From the NCBI GenBank assembly GCA_963678705.1, contig OY783205.1, forward strand, positions 26,961,034-27,025,033: DNA of 64,000 nucleotides, in the 5' to 3' direction. The notes below the pieces were generated by a model. It was not told where the DNA came from and ran no database searches. It worked only from the letters and a program-made list of their open reading frames with translations. The position numbers were made by a program, and so were the translations under genes. This DNA is from Panorpa germanica. Taxonomy: Eukaryota > Arthropoda > Insecta > Mecoptera > Panorpidae. The stretch's first letter is position 1. Every line of letters begins with the position of its first letter. Positions 1-37,867 of the stretch are shown one piece after another.

Positions 1-128
1 AGGCAGTGGTGTAGCCCACATATATGAGGCCACGACACCATAAATACTGCCAACATTGAAGGAGGTCGTCGGTGATAGGACTCAGCATCGGAAATAGGCC
101 GACGTTAAATAAATTAAATAAAAAAAAA
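1..128 (+). mobile_element. 3' end of a dispersed retroelement-like repeat
   Basis: The first bases end in the block GAAATAGGCCGACGTTAAA followed by an A-rich tail. The same block, with related sequence before it (TCGTCG..GGTAG..ATCAG), occurs inverted near 30817-30870. A shared 3' block plus A-rich tail suggests the 3' end of a LINE or SINE. The element runs off the left edge, so its family cannot be given. Confidence 0.4.
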
Positions 129-631
129 ATAATCTTATTTAACACTTAGATAACTCATAAATGCAACCAAACTTGTCGCATTTTGCAGGAATGCTTGCAA
201 TTTGACAATTATTTTTATCGTTATCTCAAATTAAATCTTTGGAGATGTCTTACTAATGAACTGGAGTATGGATAATAGCACAGAATTTCAAGTGACATCT
301 TTGAACGTTCTTTTCTGTGTTTCTTTCATGTAGTAATAATAAAAAACGTGTGTAACTGACTATGTACTTAGTTAAAGGCGTCACAAGCAGTGGCAACAAA
401 TAATTCTCTGCGTCTGTGTTCTCGCACAACTAGGAGTACAGTCAATATTATGATTCAGTTTGTTCTTTACACTAATTAAAAATAGTCACGTACACGTCTA
501 ATTAGTGTACGAGTATGTACCTGCAAATGTTTACACGTGGTCTACGTAAGTTACCAGCCAGAGCAGAAAATACCGTCGCAAAAAATTTATTATTCATTCA
601 AAATCATTTGGTATTAGAGGCAATCTATTAA

Positions 632-1025
632 TTACGTCACACTCAAACGAGGGAGGAGGGGATTCCCAATATGTGACAAGACGTGACAAGGGGGGAGGAG
701 GAGTCAGGCACTTAATGACGTAGCATATAATATAAAATTCATATTACAAAAAAAGAAAATCAATATAATCAAAAAATAAAATGAAAATACTAAAAGAAAT
801 TGTTTTGTTCAAATGTGTGACGTCACAACAAGGAGAGGGGTTCACAATGTGTGACAAGGGGGGAGGGGGAGTGAAGCATTTAATGACGTTTTAATGATCT
901 TTCAAAAAAAAGCAAACAATATCATCAAAAAAATAAAATTAGTTAACAAGAAATTGTTTTGTTCAACTGTGTGACGTCACAATAAGGGGAGGGGGTTCAC
1001 AATGTGTGACAAGACGTGAGATAGC
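632..1025 (+). repeat. Tandem repeat (about 150-180 bp unit, 2.5-3 copies) with TGACGTCA cores
   Basis: Three related units begin near 632, 815 and 968. Each has a GTGTGACGTCAC-like start, a G-rich run (GGAGAGGGGTTCACAATGTG or similar), GTGACAAG, and an AT-rich end including AAATTGTTTTGTTCAA. The last two starts are 153 bp apart and the first two about 183 bp apart. The third unit is incomplete. Confidence 0.7.
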
Positions 1026-2410
1026 TATGCCAAAGAGTGACATGTTTTTCCTAATAAAGAATTTTCCTAATTAACAAAACTACAGCATTTTTGATAAATG
1101 ATAACATTCTATAGAAATTAATTTCTCCATTTTAAATAAACAATGAATTTAAGAGATTTGAATACAATAAATCTTACAGATAACTACGCAGACTTCTAGT
1201 CTAGCCACTGCTTAGACAAAATGTATTTTAAAATCATTCTTTCTCCTAGAAGTTAATTTATTTAAATTTGAACGATTCAACTCTGTGGTACAGATGGCCG
1301 AGTCCAATCGAGTCGGCCTTCCTTATTAGGTAAACGGGGCACTAGTTGACAATTACAACAATATTTTTTTATCACAATATCTCTTATCAATTAATATTAA
1401 TGACGTCATCGATTCCAGTGACGTACGAATACGATTAAATATGTTTATGAAATGTTGAAATATCTTTTTATAGAATTATTTGTAAAATATGGTGATAACA
1501 TTCATCATAATGAATCGAATTTATTTTTAACTATTTCTAATATTAACATATGTTTTAAATATTAACAGATATGTTATGTAAAAATGATTATTGTTGTCGT
1601 TATAGGTACGTCAGTGACTGGTTTTAATTATTGGATGACGATGGCATACGCAATTAATTGTTTTTTAAATTTAAACAAGGGTTTGTTTATTTAAAACACA
1701 GTCTAAATGCTTTATTGCTTATCGGACCTATTGTTTATTTCTAAAAGTGTTATCTTAACTTGATTATTCTTAAAACTTCCCAGAAGAACAAAATACAAAT
1801 CACCAAACGTATTAGAATGTTCATATCTGAAGCTCACATATATGTATATATATAAATGTGTTCCAATTCGAAAGACCTCGGGAAAACTCCAATTATTTGA
1901 TGTAATTTAGGCACAGTCTGTTCAATTGGTCCATGATACGTGTGAATGTTAACCTTGTTCCATCAGGTCCTTGAGATTTGTCCATGTCTTGCCTTTGCCT
2001 TTGCCTTTCCATTAGATAATTAAATACAAAATATTAATTAAAAAATCAAGGTCAGATCTATATGATTCTGATTATTTTACTAGATGGCATTGCATTTTTT
2101 GATTTGATCTTGATCTTTAAAGGGCTCCTACATCAAATTTTTGTTTATCTCTCTCTCTCTCGCTCTCCTTTATTTATAAAAGCAATTATAATTTACAGGC
2201 GTGAGACTTGTGAAATAATAATGGTAGAACTTGGTAAACAAAATTACGTTTATTTAAGATAAAAAGCTATTGTTATATGTAAACAATATTACCTAATATA
2301 ACAACCTTAAAATCATTGCTATTAGAATTATGAAATAACATTAAGGATTTACGTAATCGTGCTTTAATCCTCATCAAGAGAATGTTCTAAGTTTTTGGAC
2401 AATTATAAAG

Positions 2411-2900
2411 CCTCATTCCCACTCACTGTTTTGATATTTAATTTACTGTTTTTATTTAATATTGTGCTCTAGATTTCAAGTTTTCGTTTAAGCATTCCTT
2501 TTCACATTTGTGTTTTTATTTAAATTTAGTTAATTTAGTTGTTGCGTATGCATCGTTAGTAATATAAATTTTGACACTTCGACAAAATTGTATGTGAAAT
2601 AATTAAAATTGCTATTTTTAATAACAATTAGTAATAGAAATTGTTTTCACTTCTATATTTTTCAAAAACTGACATTGAACTTCTTTTAAAAATAAATCCT
2701 ACTGCATTTTGACAGATTGTCAACTTTTGGAGGTTATAATATAATATAGTTTTTCTTAATTTATTATTTTTAATTTAAAACATTGGACCTTGTAAGGTTG
2801 TTAAAAATTAAAAATGGTACTGTGAATGACTACGCGTATTGCCATATGCTAAACAATTTAAATTAAATACAAAATTAAATTAAAGCAGTGAGTGGGAATT
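2411..2900. mobile_element. MITE family 1, copy 1 (about 490 bp)
   Basis: The element is bounded by inverted terminal repeats, CTCATTCCCACTCACTG on the left and CAGTGAGTGGGAAT on the right. Related copies lie at 16396-16902, 36525-37045 and 41241-41684. The inside is AT-rich with no coding capacity. It is therefore a non-autonomous DNA transposon. Confidence 0.8.
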
Positions 2901-3642
2901 TAATTATCCTGAAAATTTAAAGCTGGTTGACTGTTTCAGACCGTGATAAATTTCATTCAAAGTCATTTTACTTTCCTCTGTATAGATTTCGCGTTCTACA
3001 CGTAGTTTAGGTGTGTGCAACAGACAAGATATAGTGTTGCCACAGTTAAATATTGAGTGAGATTATTTTAGGCGGTAACATTTAAATTAATTTAACAGAT
3101 TCAAAATGCAAAACATGTCAAGATCCGGGTACAAATGGTCACATCACTATTAACAGTAAAATCATGCAATTACATAAATATAACTCTTAAACGAAATGTT
3201 ACTGACGCAAAACAATTAATAAATGCGTCAAATTCTGGAAACTATAACTTTCGAAAATTAATTTAGCGTAAATTAAAAACAAGGCACTCGTAATTTTATG
3301 AATCAGTTGTCAGAAATGTCACATCGCGTGATATTATTACTATGTCGCATATTTTAACAAATTATCAGGAAGGAAGAATGAAATTCGCTGTACAAAAGGT
3401 ATCCGAGAATTTAGAAATATGAATCAATATTTTTTATCATTATTATTGTGTTGTTCGTTAATATAAATTTACGTCTGAATCTATCCCCTCTCTTTCACGA
3501 TCACGTGACTCATGTATGTGTGTGTGTCTGTGTTTAGAGCGACGCTGGTCTGGTTTTTGTAGTCGACGATGCAACAGTTCGCGTTTAAAAGTCTCGGCAA
3601 ACGCGTGTACGCGGTTTATACCTTTCAAGTTAACACTCCTCG

Positions 3643-3649
3643 TATAAAT
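3643..3649 (+). promoter_or_regulatory. Possible TATA box of the Cmip promoter
   Basis: TATAAAT lies about 140 bp before the Cmip start codon, just after a CpG-richer stretch (about 3550-3625) that stands out from the AT-rich surroundings. The spacing allows a short 5' untranslated leader. TATA-like strings are common in AT-rich DNA, so this is only a suggestion. Confidence 0.25.
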
Positions 3650-3785
3650 CGAACTACAATGTGTTCAATTTGTTACAGATCTCTGTGTTGACGCAATGCA
3701 CCTTGAAAATGTGACTTATCCAATATAAAGGCAAAGTGTTTGATTTATAAAAAGTGTAAAACTTTTAAACAGATAAAATAAAAAA

Positions 3786-28842
<25,057 letters not shown>

Positions 28843-28941
28843 GATTCGGCCAAAAAAGCAAGTCACCTAAAACGCAAAATACCACCCGATCGAAAATAGT
28901 GTTGTGAAAATATTAGAAAAAAAAAAAACAATTGTAAATAT

Positions 28942-28947
28942 AATAAA
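28942..28947 (+). terminator. Candidate Cmip polyadenylation signal
   Basis: First AATAAA after the Cmip stop codon, 100 bp downstream, with further AATAAA-like strings close by. Many AATAAA strings follow in the AT-rich DNA, so the true 3' end may be further down. Confidence 0.35.
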
Positions 28948-30816
28948 TAAATAAAATAAAACACCTGTTTTTAGAAATTATAAATAAATTTTAGCGTAAT
29001 TTATAAAAAAGAATAATAATCTACAATATTGATAATAATTTTAATGAAAATGAATGTGTTTAAAGCGCAAATTTTTAAAATTAGTAAATTATATTAAATA
29101 TACTAAAATATACTATTTAAAAAAAAAAATATTATGATGAAAAATATCACAATAAAAATTTTGTAATTATTTTTGTAAAATTTATTCAAAAAAATCGTTG
29201 TAAGGCGATTTATTGTTCTCTACGCAATTCTTCGTTAGATTATGCACAGCCCCCCTTCGCTCCCCACCCCAAAAACACACAATGTAGATTAGATATTTTT
29301 GAAATTAGAACGGGACAATAATTTTAAACGTACGAGTATAATAGGAATAGACACAATAGATTTGTATTATTTATTAATTATTGGAAATATGTAAATAAAA
29401 AGAAATTTGATTATTTTTAGAATGAGTATTCTAGGCTATTTTTCTTGATATACCAAATAAGTTTATGATTAAGAAATCGATAATTAAAACGATTTTATTT
29501 GAATAGGTTGCTTTGCTTAATATACATGTACCATAAAATAATTAGTTAATAACTAAAAAACCTACAATATATTAGTATAATAATTATAAAAAATACATAA
29601 TTAAAATTTTAAAATAATAATCTCACTCTCACAATAATAATATACCTGTATTAACATTATGATATCTAGCAGTAAGCTATTCAAACCAACAGTCACTTTA
29701 AAAGCAACAATGCTTGAATTATTTGAAATGTGAAACTTTTATCATATGTACCTATATTTTCTTAATTAATTTTCAATGAAAAATGTATTTATGTGATTTT
29801 CTTTAAGCTTAAGTTTTTGTAAATAATATTAAATTACTAAAAGAGAAATGAGCCACCTAAGATAGCTAATTAACTATTTTACAAAATGATTATGAAGATT
29901 CCCACGTGTGGTGAAGTAACAGAAGTGTCCACGTCGAACAATATTTTAAATTAACATCGAAATCGGAGTTGGATTAACTGGTTCCCAAATAAAAAACTTC
30001 TAGTTACTTCACTATTATGACGAATTCATAACAAATAATAATTTGCACAAATTCAAAATTTCAAAATATATTATAGTAGCCGCATTTTAATTTTAATTAA
30101 TAGTATATTAGTTCTCAAACCAAAAAAAAAACAATTTATTATTTTAAAATATACTATATAAACGAACTAAATAAAAATATTTAAAAAAAAAGAAGAAATA
30201 AAAAATAATATACTGCCATTTATTAATATATAAATATGTAAAAGTTTTTAAAAATATAGCCACATGAATTATTATTGAAAAACAAAATTATCTATTTAAT
30301 ATTTGTTATATTGGCTACACTGCTTACGTAAGTAGAGTTATCATTTATTTAATACCAATTTCAGAAAATAAAATAAAAATGAGTTACCACGCCTAAAGTA
30401 GTTTTGTAGATGTTTACAAATAGAATTATATTTAATTAAACGCTTTTAAAATGTGAATTTTATTAATAAAAAGAGAAATAAGTTTGAAATTTACATAGAT
30501 TGAAATATTATCACTGTCGCAGATGTCTATATTTCGCCATAGCAACGGTCTTCAAGTAAAATTAATTAAATTTATTCATTGATGTATTTTTTAATTATTA
30601 AACAAGAGTATACTATGAATAAAAATAGAAACGTCTCCAAATTTTATATTTTTTAATTTGGAATAAAATTCACATCAGAGAATTTAAAACTTTATTAATA
30701 TTTACTTGATAAATTGTCATAAATGAAATAATTACTATATAAAATATTTTGTAAAGAAAGTTAGTATTATTTTTCAAGTGATCTAAGGATATGTGCTTTG
30801 TTTTATATATTATTTT

Positions 30817-30870
30817 TTAACGTCGGCCTATTTCTGATACTACCCATCGACGAAATGATATGTATATAAT
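30817..30870 (-). mobile_element. Second copy of the retroelement 3' block seen at the window start
   Basis: TTAACGTCGGCCTATTTC on the plus strand is the inverse of GAAATAGGCCGACGTTAA at about 91-108, and the adjacent GATACTACCCATCGACGAAA also corresponds. Only the extreme 3' end is recognisable. Confidence 0.45.
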
Positions 30871-31366
30871 CTTTGTTTATGCATAAAAGGATGAATTTAC
30901 TTCTAAAAAGTAGTAAAATAGGTCAGCAAACATTGTATGTTAGGTAAAATCAACTTTAACATTTATTTTGTTAGATAAATATTGATTTTAAAAAATAGAT
31001 ACAAATATTTACTTTACAAATGACAATTTATTAAGTTGCAACAATTGAATGAAATATTTTGAACATCTTTGATAATAGACTTAATAAAATTGTATTTATT
31101 AATCGTTAGCCTTGACTGCATATTTTAGAAATTTGCCACAATCAATAAAATATAAATCTGTGCAAAAAATGTATAAGATGAACATATCTTATGAAACTTA
31201 AAAAAAAAAAAATATTTACATTCAAATAAAACTATACAACAGTAGAAAATGTTAAACAAAACTAAAATAAAAATTGATCGTTTGGATGAGTGTAGTGAAA
31301 TATTACTTAGTTAATTAATTAATTATACACCTAAACTGAACCACCACTTGAAATGTTAATACAGTC

Positions 31367-31434
31367 CCAGTAAACACACTTGTAAAAGATTTAGTGGTGT
31401 TATGTAAATTATACGTAAGTTGTGTTTAGTGGGA
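31367..31434. mobile_element. Small CCCAGTAAACA inverted-repeat element
   Basis: TCCCAGTAAACACACTTG pairs with AAGTTGTGTTTAGTGGGA over 68 bp. Similar short relatives with one or both such ends lie at 47695-47765 and 48455-48563. Confidence 0.5.
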
Positions 31435-33334
31435 TGATTTATAATTATTTAAGTAATCCTTAGTTAAGTTTTTATGATTTTCTTTAGGTGTAAGCCTCAA
31501 ATACAGGATTGTAGTTAATTTGATAGTTGTAGATATGAATGTGACAGCATTCTCACCTATTGTCACGTGGAAACAGAAATCTGACAGCGTTATTATTTAT
31601 TGATTATTAAATAAATAAAAACATATACAACAAAATTAAATTTTTAAATCAAAAAATGATCGTGGATTTGAGGCTTTACTGACTTACTTAGGTTTTTCTT
31701 AAATTTTTAAGAATTTTCATAATTTTTAAGTGGTTTTTAGTTTACTTAAATTACGACTTATAAAAATTTGACTTCCCAATTTTGTCAGTGTATTAAATAT
31801 TATATTTGTTTATTTTTTTTTCACATGCTGTTACAGTATTATTATTATTTTAATATTAACTTAATTTATTATTTATAAACTTAAATAATAATAATATATA
31901 CAAGTTATTAAATCATATGAATCTTTCATTTATTGAAACAATTTTAGACAATTTTAATTATGAGGATGAGGATTACACAATATAAAAGTTTTTTGTAAAC
32001 ACCTTGTGTTTTTAGCAAAAAAACAAATGTAATATCACGTGACATGGTCGGCTGAATATAAAATGCGGCCGCCAGGTTTTGTGACGCCACAACGCCATTC
32101 AATTGCGTGCGAAGAGTTTATTCAAGGGTTTGTTCTCCTATCATCGTAAAATCAACAAATCGACAAGAATAAAACAAATAGCTACCACGAAAAGCTCTAG
32201 ATCGACAATTAAAGCACACGTTTATTGTGCTTTATACAGCTTTAATTACTTATTTATAGCAGCTAATAAAAATAAAATAGCTATATTTTTAAAAGCTTTT
32301 ATGAGAGCTTTTTATACGTAAAAGCTATCATATTATTTTACATTCAATATGTAATTTAATCAACCTTACTATATTTGATTATTATTTTGTAAAAAGCTCT
32401 TAACTTAATTTTATAAAAAGCTTTTAATTTATTATTAAATTAAATAATAAAATTAAAATTTAGAAATCTTAACAACAGTGTACACTTTTCCTAATTTAAC
32501 ATTTGTAATTTTCCGTCTGTAAGATATACTATGTCCACACTTTAACGTAATTGAGAAAATGGAAAAGCTAAGTTTCACGTTTCATTTAAGTTGTACAGTA
32601 TAGAATTTGTTTGTGTATGTAAATATATTTTAATTTACTAATAGCATGCAGACAAAAGCTTGACGCATTTTAAAACGTATAAATACTCGTATATAATTAT
32701 CAAATTTCAATTTTAATATTGAAAGAGCTTTTTCTCAACCCTCTTAACAAAAAAAAGCGTTTTTTACTCAAAGATTTATTATTGTAATTTAAATGAAATT
32801 TATTATATATTATGAAGTAATACAGAGCTTTCATAAATAGTCACAACCCTAATAAAAGCTCTTTGAAATTACCCCAGCTTTATTTTTATCCATAAACTTA
32901 GAATTATTTTATATCGACTTTTGTAAATAATATACCATTAAATATTAATTCCACACATGAAAGCTTTAAGCTCCCACTACGAGCTTAAACGAACTTACCC
33001 GAGTAATAAATATTTTCAATTCAATTTACTACACGATTTGTTTTTCATTACATTACATTTTTTTATTGGAAATTTCTACATACGAGTACAATGTTTTATG
33101 GCTAACTTTAACATTATATCCGGGCCGGGTCGTTGACTTAAAGTTGCAACATAACGAGTCGTAGCGCCGTTACGCTAACGGTTTAACGACTACGAGAGCT
33201 TTTATATTCGTTGCTAAAGCGCGGTTAAATTTATTAAGTAATTAAATATTTAATATATACAACAATATATGTCATTACATAATTTTTTTTACGTATTCTT
33301 TTTAAAAATATAATTACAAAAATACAAAAATATA

Positions 33335-33797
33335 TTTGTATGATGTGAAATGCATTTTAACGTCAGTTATTTGTTGATTAGGTCAGTGCTGTGGTAATGT
33401 TTTCTAGCTGTTGGTAGTCGAAATAATCAAGTCAATAAGAATAATAAGTTTTTATTTTATTTAACCCTGCTAAGGCAGACATAATAATATTGGAATTTTA
33501 TTGTTCTTTGAAATAGCTGTAAATAATATTTGATATTTTGATATATAAATACATATAGCAGAGATTTATGAGCTGTAAGATTGGTAACCTGTAAAACTGC
33601 CAGAGTTCTATCTTGAATATGCTATCTCTTTTACGCTTTGTTGTATAAAAGAGATAGCATTTGGACATGCATTTGGAATGTTGTTCAACGTTGAATCTCT
33701 TTAATAATTAAAGAGAAAATGACTTTTTTAATGGTTAATATCAACTTTATCAATATATTGTACAGTTTTATAGAAATTAAGACATAGGACACAAGCG
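33335..33797 (+). mobile_element. hAT-like MITE family 2, copy 3
   Basis: Matches the family from TGATGTGAAATGCATTTTAACG to GACATAGGACACAAGCG. The left end is missing. It carries an extra stretch (about 33580-33665) with the hairpin-like pair ATGCTATCTCTTTTAC and GTATAAAAGAGATAGCAT. Confidence 0.8.
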
Positions 33798-34017
33798 CAT
33801 CGAAATCAGGACAAACATACACTCTATTAATTAAAAAATAATCCATTGATTGTTTATGAATGGAAACGCTGCTTAATGTCATATTAAAAACAAGAAGAAC
33901 ATTCAACACATACACGTTTTAATATACCTTTACCTTTCTTCACATTTTTACTTGAGCAAGTATTGTATTTACCTCCATATCTCACATCTCCTTGTCTCTT
34001 TCTCTCTTGTCATGTGC

Positions 34018-34166
34018 AGTATAGACTTCTGGAGCGTTCCAGTCGTCAGTCATCGACTACCCTGTACCCCTGCACCACCCCTCCACTCACCATACACCAG
34101 ACAGTGTCATTGTCTGCAGCAGTCTCAGTCAGATATTCAACATGATGTAAATCACCACACGGCGTG
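34018..34166 (+). other. GC-richer exon-like island, function unknown
   Basis: A strong acceptor context (TCTTTCTCTCTTGTCATGTGCAG) precedes a C-rich stretch with open frames in two phases (for example SVPVVSHRLPCTPAPPLHSP), and GAT|GTAAAT near 34145 could be a donor. It stands out sharply from the AT-rich surroundings. It might be a 5' non-coding exon of the OATP gene at 40716 or part of a repeat. No protein family is recognised. Confidence 0.3.
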
Positions 34167-34799
34167 ATTCTGTTTTGATTTGCATTCACAATTATCTAGT
34201 TTCTGAATCATTAACTGAAGCAAGTGGATTAGTACGATCGCTTCATTAACACAGTGCGTCATTTGCAATGGTGATAACTACGATAAATATGGTGACTTTG
34301 CCCGGTATGTGACAATTTTGTACCATTGTGTGTTTCTGATTTTATTTAACGTGCGTTGCGTCCTGTTGCATAGCTTTGTTTATTTTTGTGTGTCGTTCTT
34401 TTTACTGCTTACATTCATTATTTGTTTCACCTAGTTTTATTTAGTATATATTTAACATTAAAAATATTGTCAAGTATTCTCTTGTAGTTTACATATAATT
34501 TTTTATATAAATAATAAGTTTTTACACAAAATAATTTAATGTTAAGATTTCGATTCGTTTATATATTAGTCTTCAGGTTCAATTCCCAAACCAGTGCTAT
34601 ATTCTTTAGGTTTGTTTAATTAATTTTATATTTACCAAATCATAAACTCATATTATGCAACATATATTAACGGTTATTTTTTTGATTTGAGGTTATTTAA
34701 TTTCTTTTTAGTTTTTCTGCAAATCTATCAGTTGGCAAACATTTAAAGGTAAGCTCTCATAGGTTCGCTTGGCTTATATCAAACGCATTGAATTTATCG

Positions 34800-35110
34800 T
34801 ATGAAACATAGAAGAAAGGGTGCATGCACGAGTCCCTTAGAGGGTGGTAAGCAGGGCAAACGCCCGGGGCCTCGCATTCTCTCGCAACAACACAAGCAGG
34901 AAAATTCATTACTATATATCTATTTGAATCTCGCGCCTCGCTCTTTAGAAATCCCACTAGAATCACTGCTTATAAAATTTTATTTCTAGTCAATTATCAT
35001 CAAAAATACTTTCTTACAATTTTCAAATTATACAAAGAACAAGTGCCTTGTAAAGATCTGCCGCCCGGGGCCTCGCAATCGGTAACGCCGCTCCTGTTTT
35101 TATGAATATG
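34800..35110. mobile_element. hAT-like element scraps with repeated CGCCCGGGGCCTCGCA
   Basis: CGCCCGGGGCCTCGCA occurs near 34860 and, as GCCCGGGGCCTCGCA, near 35062. Such C/G-rich ends with GGGCAAACGCCC resemble terminal regions of some insect hAT elements (inference). No transposase frame is seen. Confidence 0.35.
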
Positions 35111-35183
35111 TCACCGTCGGAATTTTCAATGAGCTTATGGTACTTCGAAAGCATCTCGATTTCAGTTGTTGCTTCAGTAGAAC

Positions 35184-35426
35184 CGTACCCTGTAAGCATT
35201 TGGTGAAATGTTCTTTTTGTGACGTTTCTATCACTATTGTACTTCAATTATAGTTCGCATTAATTTTATCTTTATTTGTATTCTGGCAGATGGAGTGGTT
35301 TCGCCATTTGTACCCGATAAAATAGATATTTCATATGATCGAAACTGAACTCTCTCATGACAAAAAAAATCATAAGCATCTTCAATGTGATGGCAAAGTG
35401 ACTCCAAAATGTTTACTGGGTAGCGG
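35184..35426 (-). mobile_element. MITE family with CCCAGTAAACA termini, copy 2
   Basis: Inverse relative of the element at 6589-6848, ending CTCCAAAATGTTTACTGGGT on the right and TACCCTGTAAGCATTTGGTG on the left. Shares TGCGAACTATAATTGAAGT (inverted). Confidence 0.75.
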
Positions 35427-36524
35427 TTGTGCATACGTAAAAATTCGTCAAAAATTTATCAGATTTTGAAAATACAGAGCTCACGTAAAAATATTAATAT
35501 AGAATAAAAATAAGTTGTTAGTTAATAAAATCTTCAAAAGTAGTCCTTTTTATAATATATATATATTAATAAAACTAATAAAAAAACAACAAAAATTGAT
35601 TTGCAACTTAATTATAATACAAAAGAGATGTATGATGTATTTGTCAACAATTCAATCTCAAGAAATCTTCACAAAAACTAATCATCTTGTATTCAGATCA
35701 CATTTCTACAAATTATCATATATATTAGTATTTTGAAGCGTTGGAGGTTGTGGGAGGACCCTGATTGTTAGAGATCTCGTTATCTATACAAGACTAAAAA
35801 GCGTAACTTTCTGCACAGATGATTCAACTTTAAATAAATTTATCTCAAGTTTGAAACCCAAGTTAATTAGATAATTTATTTACATAAAAATTTATACCAT
35901 TCTACTAATGAGCTTATAGTACGTTAACTACCTTAATATAGGGGACCCAATAAACTAGAATCCTCCCTTAACTATTATTTTCTGATTTTATTTGGGAGTG
36001 GGGGTTAACAAGGTCTGACTTGTCTCTCTGAGGCTGAGTGAGTGCTGTGTAGCCAAGTACGCATTAATCAACAACATATGGAACTTTTGTTATTTAAAGA
36101 AATAAGAATAATTGTGAATTATACAGTGCGGACCACGCAGTTACAATTCTGTATTAATTACTTATTGTTTTTATAATAAAATAATGTGAGAATAAAGTGA
36201 ATTCTTGTTAAAATATGTTCAATATTTTAAGTGCGTTTGTGATATTTATAAATATTAACTAAAATGTTTATAATAAAATGCTTATGAGTCGATTATCCAT
36301 AATAAAATAAAAACATAATTAATTAAATGAGAAAAATTATATATCATATGGTTTACGAATAATAAAACGTTATTTGTTTTATCGTTGCGTCTATGTTGTG
36401 GCAGTATCTGTACTTGTATTCTCAACTAGAACAACTGGGCCAAGATTTAAACTCAGTTGAAATGTTATTACTTTTTCGATCTCGGTCACTGTCTCGATAT
36501 TCCTACAAAGATCTACGTAGACTT

Positions 36525-37045
36525 AAGTATCATTCCACTCACTGCTTTAATTTAATTTCGTATTTTGTATTTAATTTAAATGGATTAGCATATGGCAATA
36601 CAATTCACAGTACCATTTTTAATTAATTTACTTTTTAAGCTTTTTTAGTTTTTTTAGAACCTTACAAGGTCCAATGTTTTAAATTAAAAATATTAAATAA
36701 TTAAGAAAAACTATATTATATTATAACCTCCAAAATGTGACAATCTCTTAAAATGCAGTAGGATTTACTTTTAAAAGAAGTTTAATGTTAGTTTATAGTA
36801 AAATATAGAAGTGAAAACAATTCTATTACTAATTGTTATTAAAAACAGCAATTTTAATTATTTCACATACAATTTTGCCGAACTGTCAAAATTTATATTA
36901 CTAACGATGCATACGCATCAACTAAATTAACTAAATAAAACACAAGTGTGAAAAGAAATGCTTAAACGAAAACATGAAATCTAGATTACAATATTAAATA
37001 AAAACAGTAAATTAAATATCAAAACAGTGAGTGGGAATGAGACTT
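36525..37045 (-). mobile_element. MITE family 1, copy 3 (inverted)
   Basis: Bounded by AAGTATCATTCCACTCACTG and CAGTGAGTGGGAATGAGACTT. The interior is the reverse complement of the copy at 2411-2900. Confidence 0.85.
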
Positions 37046-37107
37046 TAATGCGGAATTGATTTAATATTTAAAAAAGTTAGGCAAGATACTTATTAAATAA
37101 ATATTTT

Positions 37108-37134
37108 AAATAAGTATATATATATATATATATG
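37108..37134. repeat. (TA)n microsatellite
   Basis: Short TA run shortly after MITE family 1 copy 3. Confidence 0.8.
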
Positions 37135-37867
37135 TGTAGGAGGCCTAGAATAAGAGGAATGATGAAATGAGTCACTTGTTAATGAGGCTGTGAATTAATT
37201 ACACTAAATTTGAAGAATTTCATAATTAATATAAATAACCACATTTGCTAACCTAATTACGGGTCAACAAGCTCTTTGTTACGAATCTATTTTTAGAATT
37301 AATTGGGCGATGCTCTTCCTTGTTCAGAGATATAAAAACCAAATATATGAATAGTAGGTATAAGTTTTTAAAATAGAAAAAAATTGAAATTAAAGTGACA
37401 AAAATACTGTTTCAATATTTTCATTTATGATACATGATTTTTCAATTAATTTTTACGCTCGAAATATTAGTTACATTTACAATATTTCTGCCTCACCAAA
37501 ACTCTATCTCTCCGCACCAAATTCTCTGAGAAGAGTTAATTTTGAGTTGGTCGTTAATGAGACTAGCATCGACTTAGGCGTCGGTTTTTTACGGGCCCAG
37601 GCCTTGTCATTGGGGCCTACTCATTAATAACCGTTATCCGCTATCCCGTAAACCCTCCACTCGGCAACCCAATGTCAATGTGTTGTTGGTTTTACATCGT
37701 GCTCCAAAACAATAACTATTTATCCGTTCTATCTGCAGTTGTTCAAAAGCACGTAGGTTTGTAATTTAAAATACCAGTTAAAACATTAATAATAATGTGT
37801 TCTCGTATTTTTTGTATCAGTGATATCCAAATAGAGGGTTACGAAAATTTATAAATTAAAAAAAATC

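Larger units (their letters stand above)
129..3540. other. Intergenic region upstream of the Cmip gene
   Basis: No convincing coding exon is seen. The stretch holds a tandem repeat with CRE-like TGACGTCA cores (about 632-1025), one copy of the 500-bp ATTCCCACTCACTG MITE (2411-2900), and otherwise AT-rich DNA. The short open frame at 2062-2262 is low-complexity and is not supported as a gene. Confidence 0.6.
28948..34000. other. AT-rich intergenic region after Cmip
   Basis: No supported gene. Contents: long A/T-rich DNA to about 31.3 kb; a retroelement tail (30817-30870, minus); a small CCCAGTAAACA hairpin element (31367-31434); a 1-kb stretch crowded with AAAAGCT/AGCTTTT motifs (32190-33220); a GC-rich near-palindrome (33145-33205); and MITE family 2 copy 3 (33335-33797). 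Confidence 0.55.

Noticed and set aside
35023..35434. Two open frames on the minus strand (66 and 74 codons)
   Set aside because: They lie mostly within a CCCAGTAAACA MITE copy also present at 6589-6848, where the frame is not kept.
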